From assembly GCF_029866045.1 (NCBI RefSeq), contig NZ_JARXAB010000157.1:1-39247 (forward strand): a DNA stretch of 39,247 nucleotides, written 5' to 3'. This document shows, piece after piece, positions 17,876 to 25,711 of the stretch (the stretch's first letter is position 1; each line of letters opens with the position of its first letter). The notes under the pieces are model-generated. The model saw only the letters and a list, made by a program, of their open reading frames with translations. It searched no databases and was not told where the DNA came from. This stretch comes from Ramlibacter sp. (lineage in GTDB: Bacteria > Pseudomonadota > Gammaproteobacteria > Burkholderiales > Burkholderiaceae_C). Made by a program: the position numbers and the translations under genes.

Positions 17876-18568
17876 ATGAACATTATTTCAGGCAATCTCC
17901 AGAATATTCGAACACGAATGGCCTCATCTTGTGCTGCGGCGCAGCGCGACACAAGGGATGTTGCGCTGCTGGCGGTATCCAAGACCTTTGACGCCGATGC
18001 AGTGCGCGAGGCCGCCGCCTGCGGGCAGCGCGCTTTCGGCGAAAACTACATCCAGGAGGCGGTGGAGAAAATCGCTCTGCTAGCCGACCTGGGGCTGGAG
18101 TGGCACTGCATCGGCCCGATCCAAAGCAACAAAACCAGGCTGGTAGCCCAGCACTTCGACTGGGTGCACACCATCGACCGTCTCAAGATCGCGCAGCGCC
18201 TGTCCGAGCAACGCCCGCCATCGATGGCGCCGCTCAATTGCTGCCTGCAGGTCAATATCGACGGCGGGGCCACCAAGTCGGGGCTGGCCCCGGAGGAGGT
18301 GGCGACGCTGGCAAGGGAGGTCATGGCCCTGCCCGGCCTGCGGCTGCGAGGGTTGATGACCATCCCCGAGCCCACCGAGCGCGTCGAGGACCAGCTGGCC
18401 GTGCATCGACGCGCGCGCGCCCTGTTCGATGCCTTGCGCGGGCAAGGGTTGCCGCTGGACACCTTGTCCATGGGGATGAGCGGCGATATGGAATCTGCCA
18501 TCGCCGCCGGCAGCACGATGGTGCGGGTCGGAACCGCCTTGTTTGGCGGCCGGCCGGCGAAGGCCTGA
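17876..18568 (+). CDS. yggS: YggS family pyridoxal-phosphate homeostasis protein
   Basis: A 230-residue single-domain fold-type III PLP protein (TIM barrel) involved in vitamin B6 homeostasis. The PLP lysine is in LLAVSKTF (K36). Further signatures are FGENYIQEA (54-62), WHCIGPIQSNK, LMTIPEP and the phosphate-binding LSMGMSGDMESAI and VRVGTALFG near the C-terminus. No other domain is present. It sits divergently beside pilT as in many proteobacteria. Its TGA lies in the left arm of a strong inverted repeat. Confidence 0.95.
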   Translation: MNIISGNLQNIRTRMASSCAAAQRDTRDVALLAVSKTFDADAVREAAACGQRAFGENYIQEAVEKIALLADLGLEWHCIGPIQSNKTRLVAQHFDWVHTIDRLKIAQRLSEQRPPSMAPLNCCLQVNIDGGATKSGLAPEEVATLAREVMALPGLRLRGLMTIPEPTERVEDQLAVHRRARALFDALRGQGLPLDTLSMGMSGDMESAIAAGSTMVRVGTALFGGRPAKA

Positions 18569-18591
18569 CGCCCGCCCGGGGGCGGGCGTCA
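18566..18591. terminator. Strong 12-bp inverted repeat at the yggS stop
   Basis: TGACGCCCGCCC and GGGCGGGCGTCA (arms 18566-18577 and 18580-18591) pair perfectly around two bases; in practice an 11-bp stem with a 4-nt loop. The left arm includes the yggS TGA and the right arm ends nine bases before the stop of the DUF378 gene on the other strand. It is a likely bidirectional terminator for converging transcripts, though it lacks a T run. Confidence 0.6.
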
Positions 18592-18600
18592 GCGCACCGC

Positions 18601-18864
18601 TCAGCGCACCGGCTCGCGGCCCAGCCGCGCCATCATCACCAGGCCGTAGAGGGCAGCCACACCCACGAGCAGATAGATCCCCCGCGCCAACGGGGAGCCA
18701 TTGCCCAGCAGGGCAGCGACCAGGTCAACCCCGATCGCCCCCAGCAAGCCCCAGTTGAGGCCGCCAACAATCAAAAGGACAAGGGCTACCCAATCCAGCG
18801 CGCTGAGGCGGGATGGCGACTCGGCGTGGAGGGCGGCGCTGGAATGCATGTCGGTATGGGCCAC
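18601..18864 (-). CDS. DUF378 family small membrane protein
   Basis: An 87-residue protein with a polar N-terminus of about 22 residues, then two hydrophobic helices: one with the DUF378 signature LDWVALVLLIVGGLNWGLLG (about 23-42), the second around IYLLVGVAALYGLVMM. The family function is unknown; members are inner-membrane proteins. The start is decided by AGGAG (top strand CTCCT at 18872-18876), seven bases from the GTG at 18864. The ATG at 18849 is too far from that site. It is divergent from the acidic protein gene across 241 bases. Confidence 0.82.
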   Translation of the reverse strand: MAHTDMHSSAALHAESPSRLSALDWVALVLLIVGGLNWGLLGAIGVDLVAALLGNGSPLARGIYLLVGVAALYGLVMMARLGREPVR

Positions 18865-19105
18865 GGTATGACTCCTGAGAGTTGGAGGGAAGCCCTCTCC
18901 CGGCAAGCTGCATGCCCAACTCCTCCACACCTCCACATCGCCATGGCGACAGAGGTCGACCCACACGCAATGGATCGGTTCAGGGCAGGCGCCATCGAGT
19001 CCTACGACCGCGACAGGCGTTGTCTGTCAAAACCAGACTGCGCCACCTTGCACACTGCCGGCTGGATCATGACGAAGTGCCCGACACGGGCAAACAGGAG
19101 GGTCT

Positions 19106-19552
19106 ATGTCCTACAGCAGCCTCATGGGCGCCGACACGGCGCCCGCCATCCCCTCGGGCCGCAGCGGTGACCTGCTCGGTCCCAGCGACAACTCCGACAG
19201 CGGCAGCGACGCGGTGGGTAGCAGCGAAGTCCACGGCGACAGCGATTCCGCAGGCACCGGCGAGCGAGGCGAGGCCTCAGGTCTGGACACCAAGGAGGGG
19301 GGCGACATCCTGCCCGACCGGGTCGTTCAGATCGGTGGGCCCGATACCAATGCGGGTCCCTGGAGGGATGACGAGGTCTTTACCGACCTCGATGAGGACA
19401 CCGCCGCCGACGACAGCATGGAGGCTCTGGGCGAGGCCGCCGAGGGCGATGTCGAACGGGACCTCAGGGCTCGCCGCGGCTCCCAGCGGCCAGCCCTTGG
19501 CAGCCCGCCTGATTCCGAGCCCGCCCAAGGCTCCGGAGCTGGGGAGGTCTGA
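19106..19552 (+). CDS. Acidic, predicted disordered protein of unknown function
   Basis: I do not recognise a domain. The 148 residues are dominated by Ser, Asp, Gly and Glu (SDNSDSGSD near 27-35, then GDILPDRVVQIGG near 65-77). There is one Trp, no Cys, no signal peptide and no membrane segment. The composition suggests an intrinsically disordered, strongly acidic protein. The gene is credible because AGGAGG lies four bases before the ATG and codon use is like that of its neighbours. It is divergent from the DUF378 gene and converges on arginase. Similar Ser/Asp-rich proteins exist, as far as I recall, in related Burkholderiales, but I cannot name a function. Confidence 0.7.
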   Translation: MSYSSLMGADTAPAIPSGRSGDLLGPSDNSDSGSDAVGSSEVHGDSDSAGTGERGEASGLDTKEGGDILPDRVVQIGGPDTNAGPWRDDEVFTDLDEDTAADDSMEALGEAAEGDVERDLRARRGSQRPALGSPPDSEPAQGSGAGEV

Positions 19553-19574
19553 GGGCGCTCAGGGTACTGGCGTG

Positions 19575-20561
19575 TCAAGCGGGGGCTGGCGCTCGAAGCA
19601 AGGTCGAGGCGCCGAACAGGCTACGCACCAGCGCCACCACGACCTCGGCGCTTCGATTGCGCAAGTCACGGGCAGGATTGAGCTCCATCAGGTCCAGCGA
19701 CCCAAGCCGCCCAGTGTCTGCCACCATCTCCATGCACAACTGCATTTCACGGTAAGTGGGGCCACCGGGCACCGGGGTGCCCACTCCCGGCGCATCCTGG
19801 GGGTCGAGCACGTCCACATCAAAGCTCAGATGAAGGTGGGTATCTGCGTCCAGCCCCTTCAGGGCTTGGGCCATGGTGGCGCGCATGCCGTGCTCGTCGA
19901 CATACCGCATGTCGTAGACCTCAAGCCCCCATTGGCGAATCAGCAACTTTTCCTGGGTGTCCAGGCTACGCAGGCCGATCAGCACCAGATCCCGGGCCTG
20001 CAAGGCCGCCGGAACACCGTCCCAGCCTACCAGGGACGCCAAGCCGCGTCCCAGCAAGCAGGCAACAGGCATCCCATGCAGATTCCCGCTGGGGCTGGAC
20101 GCTTCGGTGTTGGCATCGGCATGGGCATCCAGCCAGAGAACACGCAGCTGCCGGCCCAGCCGTCGGCAATGCGCCGCCACGGCACTGATGGAGCCGAGCG
20201 CCAGGGAATGGTCACCTCCCATCAGCAGGGGAAATTCCCTGCGATCAAGCGCAGCGGTGACAGCCCCGAAGACAACCCGGTTCCAGGCCACCACCTCGCC
20301 TTCGCGATGGGGGCCCGCGCCGGCCATCGGTCTGGCCGAGGCCGGCGGGCGATCCGAAGGCGGTGGGCCCGGCAAGTTGCCGACATCGAGCACCGCACAC
20401 CCCTGAGCCCGAAGTGCGCCAGCCAAGCCCGCAACACGCAAGGCATCGGGCCCCATGCCCGTCCCGCGCACGCCAGCACCCGCATCGGTCGGGGCGCCGA
20501 TCAGGCAAACAGACAAGGCCACCGGGGCGGCGGCGTTGCGACCGGAAATGGGAAAGCCCAT
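19575..20561 (-). CDS. rocF: Arginase
   Basis: Manganese ureohydrolase, 328 codons including the stop, converting arginine to ornithine and urea. Metal-binding motifs: GGDHSLALGSI near 134-144, WLDAHADANT near 160-169 and SFDVDVLDPQDAPGVGTPV near 248-266, followed by GGPTYRE. The SGNLHGMP block fits arginase rather than agmatinase. The ATG at 20561 is preferred; the upstream in-frame TTG (20612) would add 17 residues with no family counterpart. The infA paralog lies about 90 bases upstream on the same strand, but the two are functionally unrelated. No ornithine or urease genes are adjacent. Confidence 0.9.
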   Translation of the reverse strand: MGFPISGRNAAAPVALSVCLIGAPTDAGAGVRGTGMGPDALRVAGLAGALRAQGCAVLDVGNLPGPPPSDRPPASARPMAGAGPHREGEVVAWNRVVFGAVTAALDRREFPLLMGGDHSLALGSISAVAAHCRRLGRQLRVLWLDAHADANTEASSPSGNLHGMPVACLLGRGLASLVGWDGVPAALQARDLVLIGLRSLDTQEKLLIRQWGLEVYDMRYVDEHGMRATMAQALKGLDADTHLHLSFDVDVLDPQDAPGVGTPVPGGPTYREMQLCMEMVADTGRLGSLDLMELNPARDLRNRSAEVVVALVRSLFGASTLLRAPAPA

Positions 20562-20651
20562 GGACGCATTGTCCACGGGCAGCAGCGCAAAGAAAGCTGG
20601 GCGGGCGAGCAAGGCGCAGTGCGCCTACGCGCTCTCGCCCTGCGGGAGACG

Positions 20652-20927
20652 TCAGCGGCGATAACCGCCGGGGCCCGGGCCACCGGGCGTCCCGGGCCGG
20701 GGCCGGTCGGGCAAGTGCCGGAACATGATGCGCCCCTTGTTCAGGTCATAGGGCGAGAGTTCGAGGGTGACGTCGTCTCCGGCGATGATGCGGATGTGGT
20801 TCTTTCGCATCTTGCCGCCGCTGTAGGCGATGAGTTCGTGCCCATTCTCAAGAATCACGCGGTAGCGCGAATCCGGCAGCACTTCGGCCACGCGGCCGCG
20901 CATTTCGATGAGTTCTTCCTTTGCCAT
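20652..20927 (-). CDS. infA: Translation initiation factor IF-1 (second-type paralog with C-terminal tail)
   Basis: S1/OB-fold factor that binds the 30S A site. The OB fold occupies residues 1-72 ([20 protein letters not shown], then [14 protein letters not shown] and [10 protein letters not shown]). Unlike the 72-residue standard IF-1 there is a tail of about 19 residues rich in Gly, Pro and Arg (from PDRPRPG to the end). Burkholderiales often carry such a tailed copy in addition to the ribosomal-operon infA, and this location outside a ribosomal operon agrees. AAGGA precedes the ATG by four bases. A 7-bp leader hairpin (TCCAGCC/GGCTGGA, 20962-20983) lies about 35 bases upstream of the start. 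Confidence 0.93.
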   Translation of the reverse strand: MAKEELIEMRGRVAEVLPDSRYRVILENGHELIAYSGGKMRKNHIRIIAGDDVTLELSPYDLNKGRIMFRHLPDRPRPGTPGGPGPGGYRR

Positions 20928-20961
20928 GGGGTCCTTGAGGGGCGGGTGGCACCCGATCCAC

Positions 20962-20983
20962 TCCAGCCGGATCTCTGGCTGGA
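20962..20983 (-). promoter_or_regulatory. Hairpin in the infA leader
   Basis: TCCAGCC (20962-20968) pairs with GGCTGGA (20977-20983) with an 8-nt loop, in the 128-base stretch upstream of infA. It could influence leader stability. A TACAAT -10-like hexamer lies further upstream on the bottom strand (around 21001-21010), but no matching -35 is evident. Confidence 0.25.
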
Positions 20984-21055
20984 CAGGCGCCGAATAACCT
21001 TCAATTGTAAATACTTCGGCGCCCGGACTTCCGCCCCGCCCCGGCGCCCCTCCGC

Positions 21056-22063
21056 CTAGGCCCTCCAGGCGACCGCAGCCGAGAAGGTCAGAAAGGCGGC
21101 CGCCGTGGTGAGCAAGATGATTCGGGCCACCCGCCCGGTGTCAGCGCCGAAACGCTCGGCCAGCAGCGACACATTGCTCGCACTGGGCAGTGCAGCCGCC
21201 AGCACCACGGCCGTCAGTGCGGACGGAGACAGCGCCAGTCCAAGCGCCCGAGCGCATTCCGCGGCCGCCAGCACCAGCAGGGGATGGATCAGCAATTTGG
21301 CCAGCGACAGACCCATCACGCCCCGCCAGGGTGAAGGCGCGAAATCGCCGCCCTGCGCTTGCGCAGACCCCAGCATCACCGCGCGGGCCAGCACCGCGCC
21401 AATGGTGAAAAGGGCGACCGGCGAAGCGGCATCGGCCAGCAAGCCGATCGCGCCCGCCAGCGGCCGGACCGGCACGAGCTCCAGCCAGGAGGCGGCACCA
21501 CCGAGCAAGATGGACCAGGGCATTGGATTGAGAGCCATACCGCGCAGGGCGCGCCGGGCAGCGGCCCAGGCGCCGGCCAAGGCACGGCCTTGAGCGCCGC
21601 CCGAATGGCCATCCGGCGCGTCGAGGCGGGACAGGGCAATGCAGATCGAGGTGATGATCACCATGTCAATCAGCATCGTGGCGATCACCGGGCCCGCTGC
21701 ATCCGCGCCGAGCAGGGCCACCAGCAGGGGCACTCCCATGAAGCCGGAGTTGGGAAAGGCGGTGACCAGAGCGCCAAACGCGGCGTCGTTCCAGTTCAAG
21801 CCCCCGGCACGACTGGCGCGGACTGCTCCGGCCACCATGAGCAGCCCACAGGGCAACCAGACCGCCGCCACCGCCGGATCAAACAGGCGCGCCACGGGTG
21901 TGGCCGCTCCAAACCGGAACAACATGCAGGGCAAGGCGAAATACAGCACGAAAGCGTTCAGACCACCGATCGCCTCCAGAGGCAGCAAGCGCGTGCGCGC
22001 AGCCAAGTAGCCGCACAGAACGAGCGCGAAAAAAGGGAAAGTGACCTGGAGGACGTCGAGCAC
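21056..22063 (-). CDS. AEC family transporter (auxin efflux carrier-like)
   Basis: An inner-membrane carrier of about 335 residues with some ten hydrophobic helices in the 5+5 arrangement of the AEC/PIN family. Typical elements: an N-terminal [15 protein letters not shown] helix, [17 protein letters not shown] (the central N/P-rich crossover of the first half) and [16 protein letters not shown] in the second half. Bacterial AEC members export or import organic acids such as malate or malonate. The start is taken as GTG at 22063, since residues encoded upstream are Arg/Ala-rich and lack homology. It is divergent from rep with 213 bases between. The substrate is not predictable. Confidence 0.85.
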   Translation of the reverse strand: MLDVLQVTFPFFALVLCGYLAARTRLLPLEAIGGLNAFVLYFALPCMLFRFGAATPVARLFDPAVAAVWLPCGLLMVAGAVRASRAGGLNWNDAAFGALVTAFPNSGFMGVPLLVALLGADAAGPVIATMLIDMVIITSICIALSRLDAPDGHSGGAQGRALAGAWAAARRALRGMALNPMPWSILLGGAASWLELVPVRPLAGAIGLLADAASPVALFTIGAVLARAVMLGSAQAQGGDFAPSPWRGVMGLSLAKLLIHPLLVLAAAECARALGLALSPSALTAVVLAAALPSASNVSLLAERFGADTGRVARIILLTTAAAFLTFSAAVAWRA

Positions 22064-22276
22064 CTGCCTATTGTCGCGTCTGGTACAGGCCGGGCCCGCG
22101 AGTCGGGCGAGCGCCAGGGCCTGCAGCGCGAACTGCCGCCCTCTGGCGGGGTTGGCGCGCGCATGGCGCAAGGGCTGGGCCTCCAGCGCCGGTATCATTC
22201 GCCGCTTCCTTCAGACCGCAGGCAGTGCCCGGCGGCTCTGCCCCCTGAGGCTCTCTCCACCCGTCCCCTCCCCAGC

Positions 22277-24337
22277 ATGTCCGGCCTCAACCTCGCGCAA
22301 CAGGAAGCAGTGAACTACCTGCACGGACCTTGCCTGGTGCTGGCCGGGGCAGGCTCGGGCAAGACACGGGTGATCACCCACAAGATCGCGCGCCTGATTC
22401 AGTCGGGTGTGCCGGGTCAGCGCATTGCCGCCATCACCTTCACCAACAAGGCCGCCAGCGAAATGCGCGAGCGCGCAAAGACCCTGATCGGGCGCGACGC
22501 CAAAAACGTGGTGATCTGCACCTTCCACGCGCTGGGCGTGCGCTTGCTGCGCCAAGACGGCGCCGCGATGGGCCTCAAGCCCCAGTTTTCCATCCTGGAC
22601 AGCGACGACGTCGTCTCCATCCTCAAGGACGCCGGGGGCAGCGTCGACGCTGCCACCGCGCGCCAGTGGCAGTGGACCATCAGCCTGTGGAAGAACATGG
22701 GCCTGACCGCCGCCCAGGCCGAGGCCCAGGCCGCCGACGACAACGCCCGCATCATTGCCCGCGTGATGGCCCGCTACGAAGAGCGCCTCACGGCCTACCA
22801 GAGCGTGGACTTCGACGACCTGATCGGCTTACCGCTCAAGCTGCTACAACAGCACGAAGAGGTGCGTGCCAAGTGGCAGCAGGCCCTGGGCCATGTGCTG
22901 GTCGACGAGTACCAGGACACCAACGCCACGCAGTACGAGTTGCTCAAGCTGCTGGTGGGGGAACGCGGGCGATTTACTGCGGTGGGCGACGACGACCAGT
23001 CCATCTACGGCTGGCGCGGCGCCACGCTAGACAACCTGCGGCGGCTGCCACAGGACTACCCCGCGCTGAAGGTGGTGAAGCTCGAGCAGAACTATCGCTC
23101 GACCAGCGCCATCCTGCGCGCCGCCAACAACGTCATTCAGCCCAATCCGAAGCTATTTCCCAAGACGCTGTTTTCTGAACTCGGCGAGGGCGAGCCGGTG
23201 CGGGTCGTCGACTGCGACAGCGAAGAGCACGAGGCCGAACGCACGGTCGCTCGATTCCAGTCCATCCGCGCGAACAGCGCGAGCAAGGACTGGAAGGATT
23301 TCGCGGTGCTCTATCGGGCCAACCACCAGGCCCGCGTGTTTGAGCAGGCCCTGCGCAAGGCGCAAATCCCCTACAAGGTCTCGGGCGGCCAGAGCTTTTT
23401 CGACCGCGCCGAAATCCGCGATCTGTGCGCCTGGCTGCGGCTGTGGGTGAACAACGACGATGATCCCGCCTTCCTGCGTGCCGTCACCACCCCCAAGCGG
23501 GGCATCGGCCACCAGACCCTGGGCACCCTGGGCGAGTACGCCAGCCGCTTTAAGCTCTCCCTGTTTGAGGCCTTGTTTTCCAACTCCCTGGGCTCGGTGC
23601 TCAGCGGCCGAGCATTGGGCAGCCTGCACGAGTTCGGCCGCTATGTGAACGACCTCGAATACCGAGCCCGGCACACCTTGGGCGCCGAAGACGCGCGGAC
23701 CTTTTTGGCCGATTGGCTCAAAGATATCGGCTACGAGAAACACCTCTACGACGGAGAGGACAGCGAAAAACTCGCCGCCTCACGCTGGACTCATGTGCTG
23801 GAATTTTGCGACTGGATGGCCGGCCGCTGCGGCGGCGAGATCGACGACGCCGCCGGCGTGACCATCATGGGCGAGAAAAAGAACCTGCTGGAAGTGGCGC
23901 AGACCATCTCGCTGCTGTCCACGCTCAGCGAGCGCGAGAAAGACCAAAACGTGGTCACCCTCTCGACACTGCACGCCTCCAAGGGCCTGGAATGGCCCCA
24001 TGTGGTGCTGGCTGGATGCAACGAGGGCCTGCTGCCATTCAAGCTCGACGATGACAACGGCACCAAGGGCGAGGCCAACGAAGGCATCCTGCAACGACTG
24101 CAAGAAGAACGCCGACTCATGTACGTGGGCATCACCCGCGCCCAGCGCTCGCTCGCAGTGAGCTGGGTCAAGCGCCGCAAGAGGGGCCGCGAGACGGTCG
24201 CCGGTGTTCCGAGCCGCTTCATCGCCGAGATGGCCCTGGACAAGACCACGGTCAAGGAAGACCCGCGCGAAAAGCTCCGGGCGCTGCGGGCGGAGTTCGC
24301 GGCGCGCAAGGCCCAGGCGGACACCCAGCCCCCCTGA
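22277..24337 (+). CDS. rep: ATP-dependent DNA helicase Rep (UvrD/Rep, SF1A)
   Basis: A 686-residue 3'-to-5' helicase that clears protein blocks and helps restart replication. Motifs: Q motif LNLAQQEAV, Walker A AGAGSGKT (23-30), FTNKAA (motif Ia), DEYQDTN (Walker B), GDDDQSIYGWRGA (motif III), LEQNYRST (motif IV), TLHASKGLEWPHV (motif V) and EERRLMYVGITRAQ (motif VI). Length and motif V wording fit Rep better than UvrD (about 720 aa). The ATG at 22277 starts MSGLNLAQQEAV; the frame is open much further upstream, antisense to the AEC gene, without meaning. A GTCAGGT/ACCTGAC dyad follows the stop. Confidence 0.94.
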   Translation: MSGLNLAQQEAVNYLHGPCLVLAGAGSGKTRVITHKIARLIQSGVPGQRIAAITFTNKAASEMRERAKTLIGRDAKNVVICTFHALGVRLLRQDGAAMGLKPQFSILDSDDVVSILKDAGGSVDAATARQWQWTISLWKNMGLTAAQAEAQAADDNARIIARVMARYEERLTAYQSVDFDDLIGLPLKLLQQHEEVRAKWQQALGHVLVDEYQDTNATQYELLKLLVGERGRFTAVGDDDQSIYGWRGATLDNLRRLPQDYPALKVVKLEQNYRSTSAILRAANNVIQPNPKLFPKTLFSELGEGEPVRVVDCDSEEHEAERTVARFQSIRANSASKDWKDFAVLYRANHQARVFEQALRKAQIPYKVSGGQSFFDRAEIRDLCAWLRLWVNNDDDPAFLRAVTTPKRGIGHQTLGTLGEYASRFKLSLFEALFSNSLGSVLSGRALGSLHEFGRYVNDLEYRARHTLGAEDARTFLADWLKDIGYEKHLYDGEDSEKLAASRWTHVLEFCDWMAGRCGGEIDDAAGVTIMGEKKNLLEVAQTISLLSTLSEREKDQNVVTLSTLHASKGLEWPHVVLAGCNEGLLPFKLDDDNGTKGEANEGILQRLQEERRLMYVGITRAQRSLAVSWVKRRKRGRETVAGVPSRFIAEMALDKTTVKEDPREKLRALRAEFAARKAQADTQPP

Positions 24338-24343
24338 GGTCGT

Positions 24344-24365
24344 GTCAGGTCTCGGTGTACCTGAC
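24344..24365 (+). terminator. Inverted repeat after rep
   Basis: GTCAGGT (24344-24350) and ACCTGAC (24359-24365), 7-bp arms with an 8-nt loop, lie six bases after the rep stop. No T run follows. It could be a rep 3' hairpin or an operator for the next gene, whose start is about 75 bases on. Confidence 0.35.
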
Positions 24366-24440
24366 CTGCGCGGGGCCGGTTAGGTTCGGGCGCGATGGTT
24401 TTGCGCAGAGCGCGTGGAACCCTCCCTCCTGAACCGCACC

Positions 24441-24896
24441 ATGCAATCCACACAGCGACCCATCTATACATTCGAACGCTTCACCCGCACGCCCACCAGC
24501 CAGTCCGCTGGGGGCTCCTTCAGTTTTGAAGGTGTGGCGGAATCGAGCACAACTTACCCGCGCGCGGCCGTCGCTGCGCCGCCAGCGGCCCAAGACTGGA
24601 ACCCGGTGGGTAGAGCCGCACAGCCCGTCCCGCTGCGTGAACGGGCCTGCCGCTCACTCAAAGGCACCGCGGTCTTCACGGCAGCGCTGCTGGGGGGCGG
24701 CCTCACGGGCTGGGCCGCGTACGCCGTGACGGTCCAGGCCGGCGGATCGGACCAGACCGCCTTGGCCGTGGGCGCCGTCCTTTGCAGTGTCACCTCTGGC
24801 TGCCTGCGCGCCGGCATCGATTTCTGGCGGGAGCACCGCCAGCTCCACCGGGTGGCACCAGCGCCGGCGGCCCTGGCGCCAGACCAGCGCGCATGA
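24441..24896 (+). CDS. Small membrane protein A of unknown function
   Basis: I do not recognise a family. The 151 residues divide into a polar Ser/Thr/Pro/Ala-rich N-terminal half (about 1-70) with no signal peptide, then two hydrophobic segments (about 76-97, with GGGLTGWAAYAV, and 105-124) joined by the polar turn GGSDQT, and a basic, Pro/Ala-rich tail. Segment 2 ends with GCLRAG. The layout strikingly matches protein B at 26619. The start is unsure: ATG at 24441 or GTG at 24414, neither with a good ribosome site. It converges on xthA with only 10 bases between stops. Confidence 0.6.
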   Translation: MQSTQRPIYTFERFTRTPTSQSAGGSFSFEGVAESSTTYPRAAVAAPPAAQDWNPVGRAAQPVPLRERACRSLKGTAVFTAALLGGGLTGWAAYAVTVQAGGSDQTALAVGAVLCSVTSGCLRAGIDFWREHRQLHRVAPAPAALAPDQRA

Positions 24897-24906
24897 CCGC
24901 CCCGCA

Positions 24907-25710
24907 TCAAAGAGACAAGTCGTAGTCGATCGTGATCGGCGCGTGGTCCGAGAATTTCTCGTTCTTGTAGATGTGTTCTGTACGCGCGAGCTGCGCGATT
25001 GCCGGCGTGGCCAGGTGGTAGTCCAGGCGCCAGCCCACATTCTTCGCATAGGCCTGGCCACGGTTGCTCCACCACGTGTAGCAGGCGTCGGTGGTGTCGG
25101 GCTGCAGCTGGCGGTAGACGTCCACCAGGCCGGTGTCTGCAAGCAGGGCCGTCATCCAGGCCCGTTCCTCGGGCAGGAAGCCACTGTTCTTGAGATTGCC
25201 CTTCCAGTTTTTCAAATCCTTTTCCTGGTGCGCGATGTTGATGTCGCCGCACAGAACGAATTCGCGCTTTTGCTTCAAGGCCGCCAAGTGCGGCTCGAAG
25301 CCGGCGAGGAAGCGAAACTTGGCCGCCTGCCGCTCCTCGCCCGAGGAGCCTGAGGGGAAGTAACTGCTGATGATGGAGAGCTTGCGCTTCGGGGTGTCAA
25401 AGCGCAGCTCCACGTAGCGGCCCTCAGCGTCGAACTCGCCACCGTCCCAGCCCACAACGACATCGCTGGGCTCGTGTCGGGTGTAGACCGCCACGCCCGA
25501 ATAACCTTTTTTTTCGGCGAAGTGAAAGTGGCCCTTCAAACCAGCCAGCACCTCGAAGCGGCCGGCCACATCGGCCGCCTGGGCCTTGACCTCCTGCACG
25601 CAAATACAATCAGGCGCCGACCTTTCCAGCCAGGCTTCAACGCCCTTGGTGGCGGCCGAACGAATGCCGTTGAGATTGAGGCTGGTGAGTTTGAACAAGG
25701 ATTTCCCCAT
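24907..25710 (-). CDS. xthA: Exodeoxyribonuclease III
   Basis: AP endonuclease/3'-exonuclease of base-excision repair, 267 aa, EEP-fold. Family motifs: LTSLNLNGIRSA (metal-site Asn), CVQEVKAQ (catalytic Glu), GYSGVAVYTR, ISSYFPSG, LCGDINIAH (Asp/Asn pair), WRLDYHLAT and C-terminal SDHAPI (catalytic His). All key residues are present. Two starts are possible: ATG at 25710, which overlaps the pyrE ATG but has no clear ribosome site, and TTG at 25698, giving an N-terminus LFKLTSLN closer to relatives with GGGGA six bases upstream. Either way the gene is back-to-back with pyrE. Confidence 0.94.
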   Translation of the reverse strand: MGKSLFKLTSLNLNGIRSAATKGVEAWLERSAPDCICVQEVKAQAADVAGRFEVLAGLKGHFHFAEKKGYSGVAVYTRHEPSDVVVGWDGGEFDAEGRYVELRFDTPKRKLSIISSYFPSGSSGEERQAAKFRFLAGFEPHLAALKQKREFVLCGDINIAHQEKDLKNWKGNLKNSGFLPEERAWMTALLADTGLVDVYRQLQPDTTDACYTWWSNRGQAYAKNVGWRLDYHLATPAIAQLARTEHIYKNEKFSDHAPITIDYDLSL

Positions 25711-25711
25711 G
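25708..25711. other. Overlapping divergent start codons xthA/pyrE
   Basis: The palindrome CATG gives ATG to pyrE on the top strand (25709-25711) and to xthA on the bottom strand (25710-25708). The pyrE start is well supported (AAGGA seven bases upstream, inside xthA). The xthA ATG is less certain because a TTG twelve bases inside has a better ribosome site. Confidence 0.6.

Noticed and set aside
18882..21059. A 725-codon plus-strand open frame over arginase and infA
   Set aside because: Both strands cannot be coding in this way; arginase and IF-1 on the minus strand are unmistakable. The plus frame translates to low-complexity Gly/Ala/Arg/His sequence.
21359..22276. A 306-codon open frame upstream of, and continuous with, rep
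   Set aside because: It is antisense to the AEC transporter, encodes Gln/Gly/Arg/His-rich sequence without family likeness, and is the usual shadow of high-GC codon bias. The rep protein clearly starts at MSGLNLAQQEAV.
24344..24440. Type III secretion (hrp/PIP box) promoter before membrane protein A
   Set aside because: GGAACC occurs near the start but neither the CCAC half at the right spacing nor a TTCG-N16-TTCG pair could be found before A or B.
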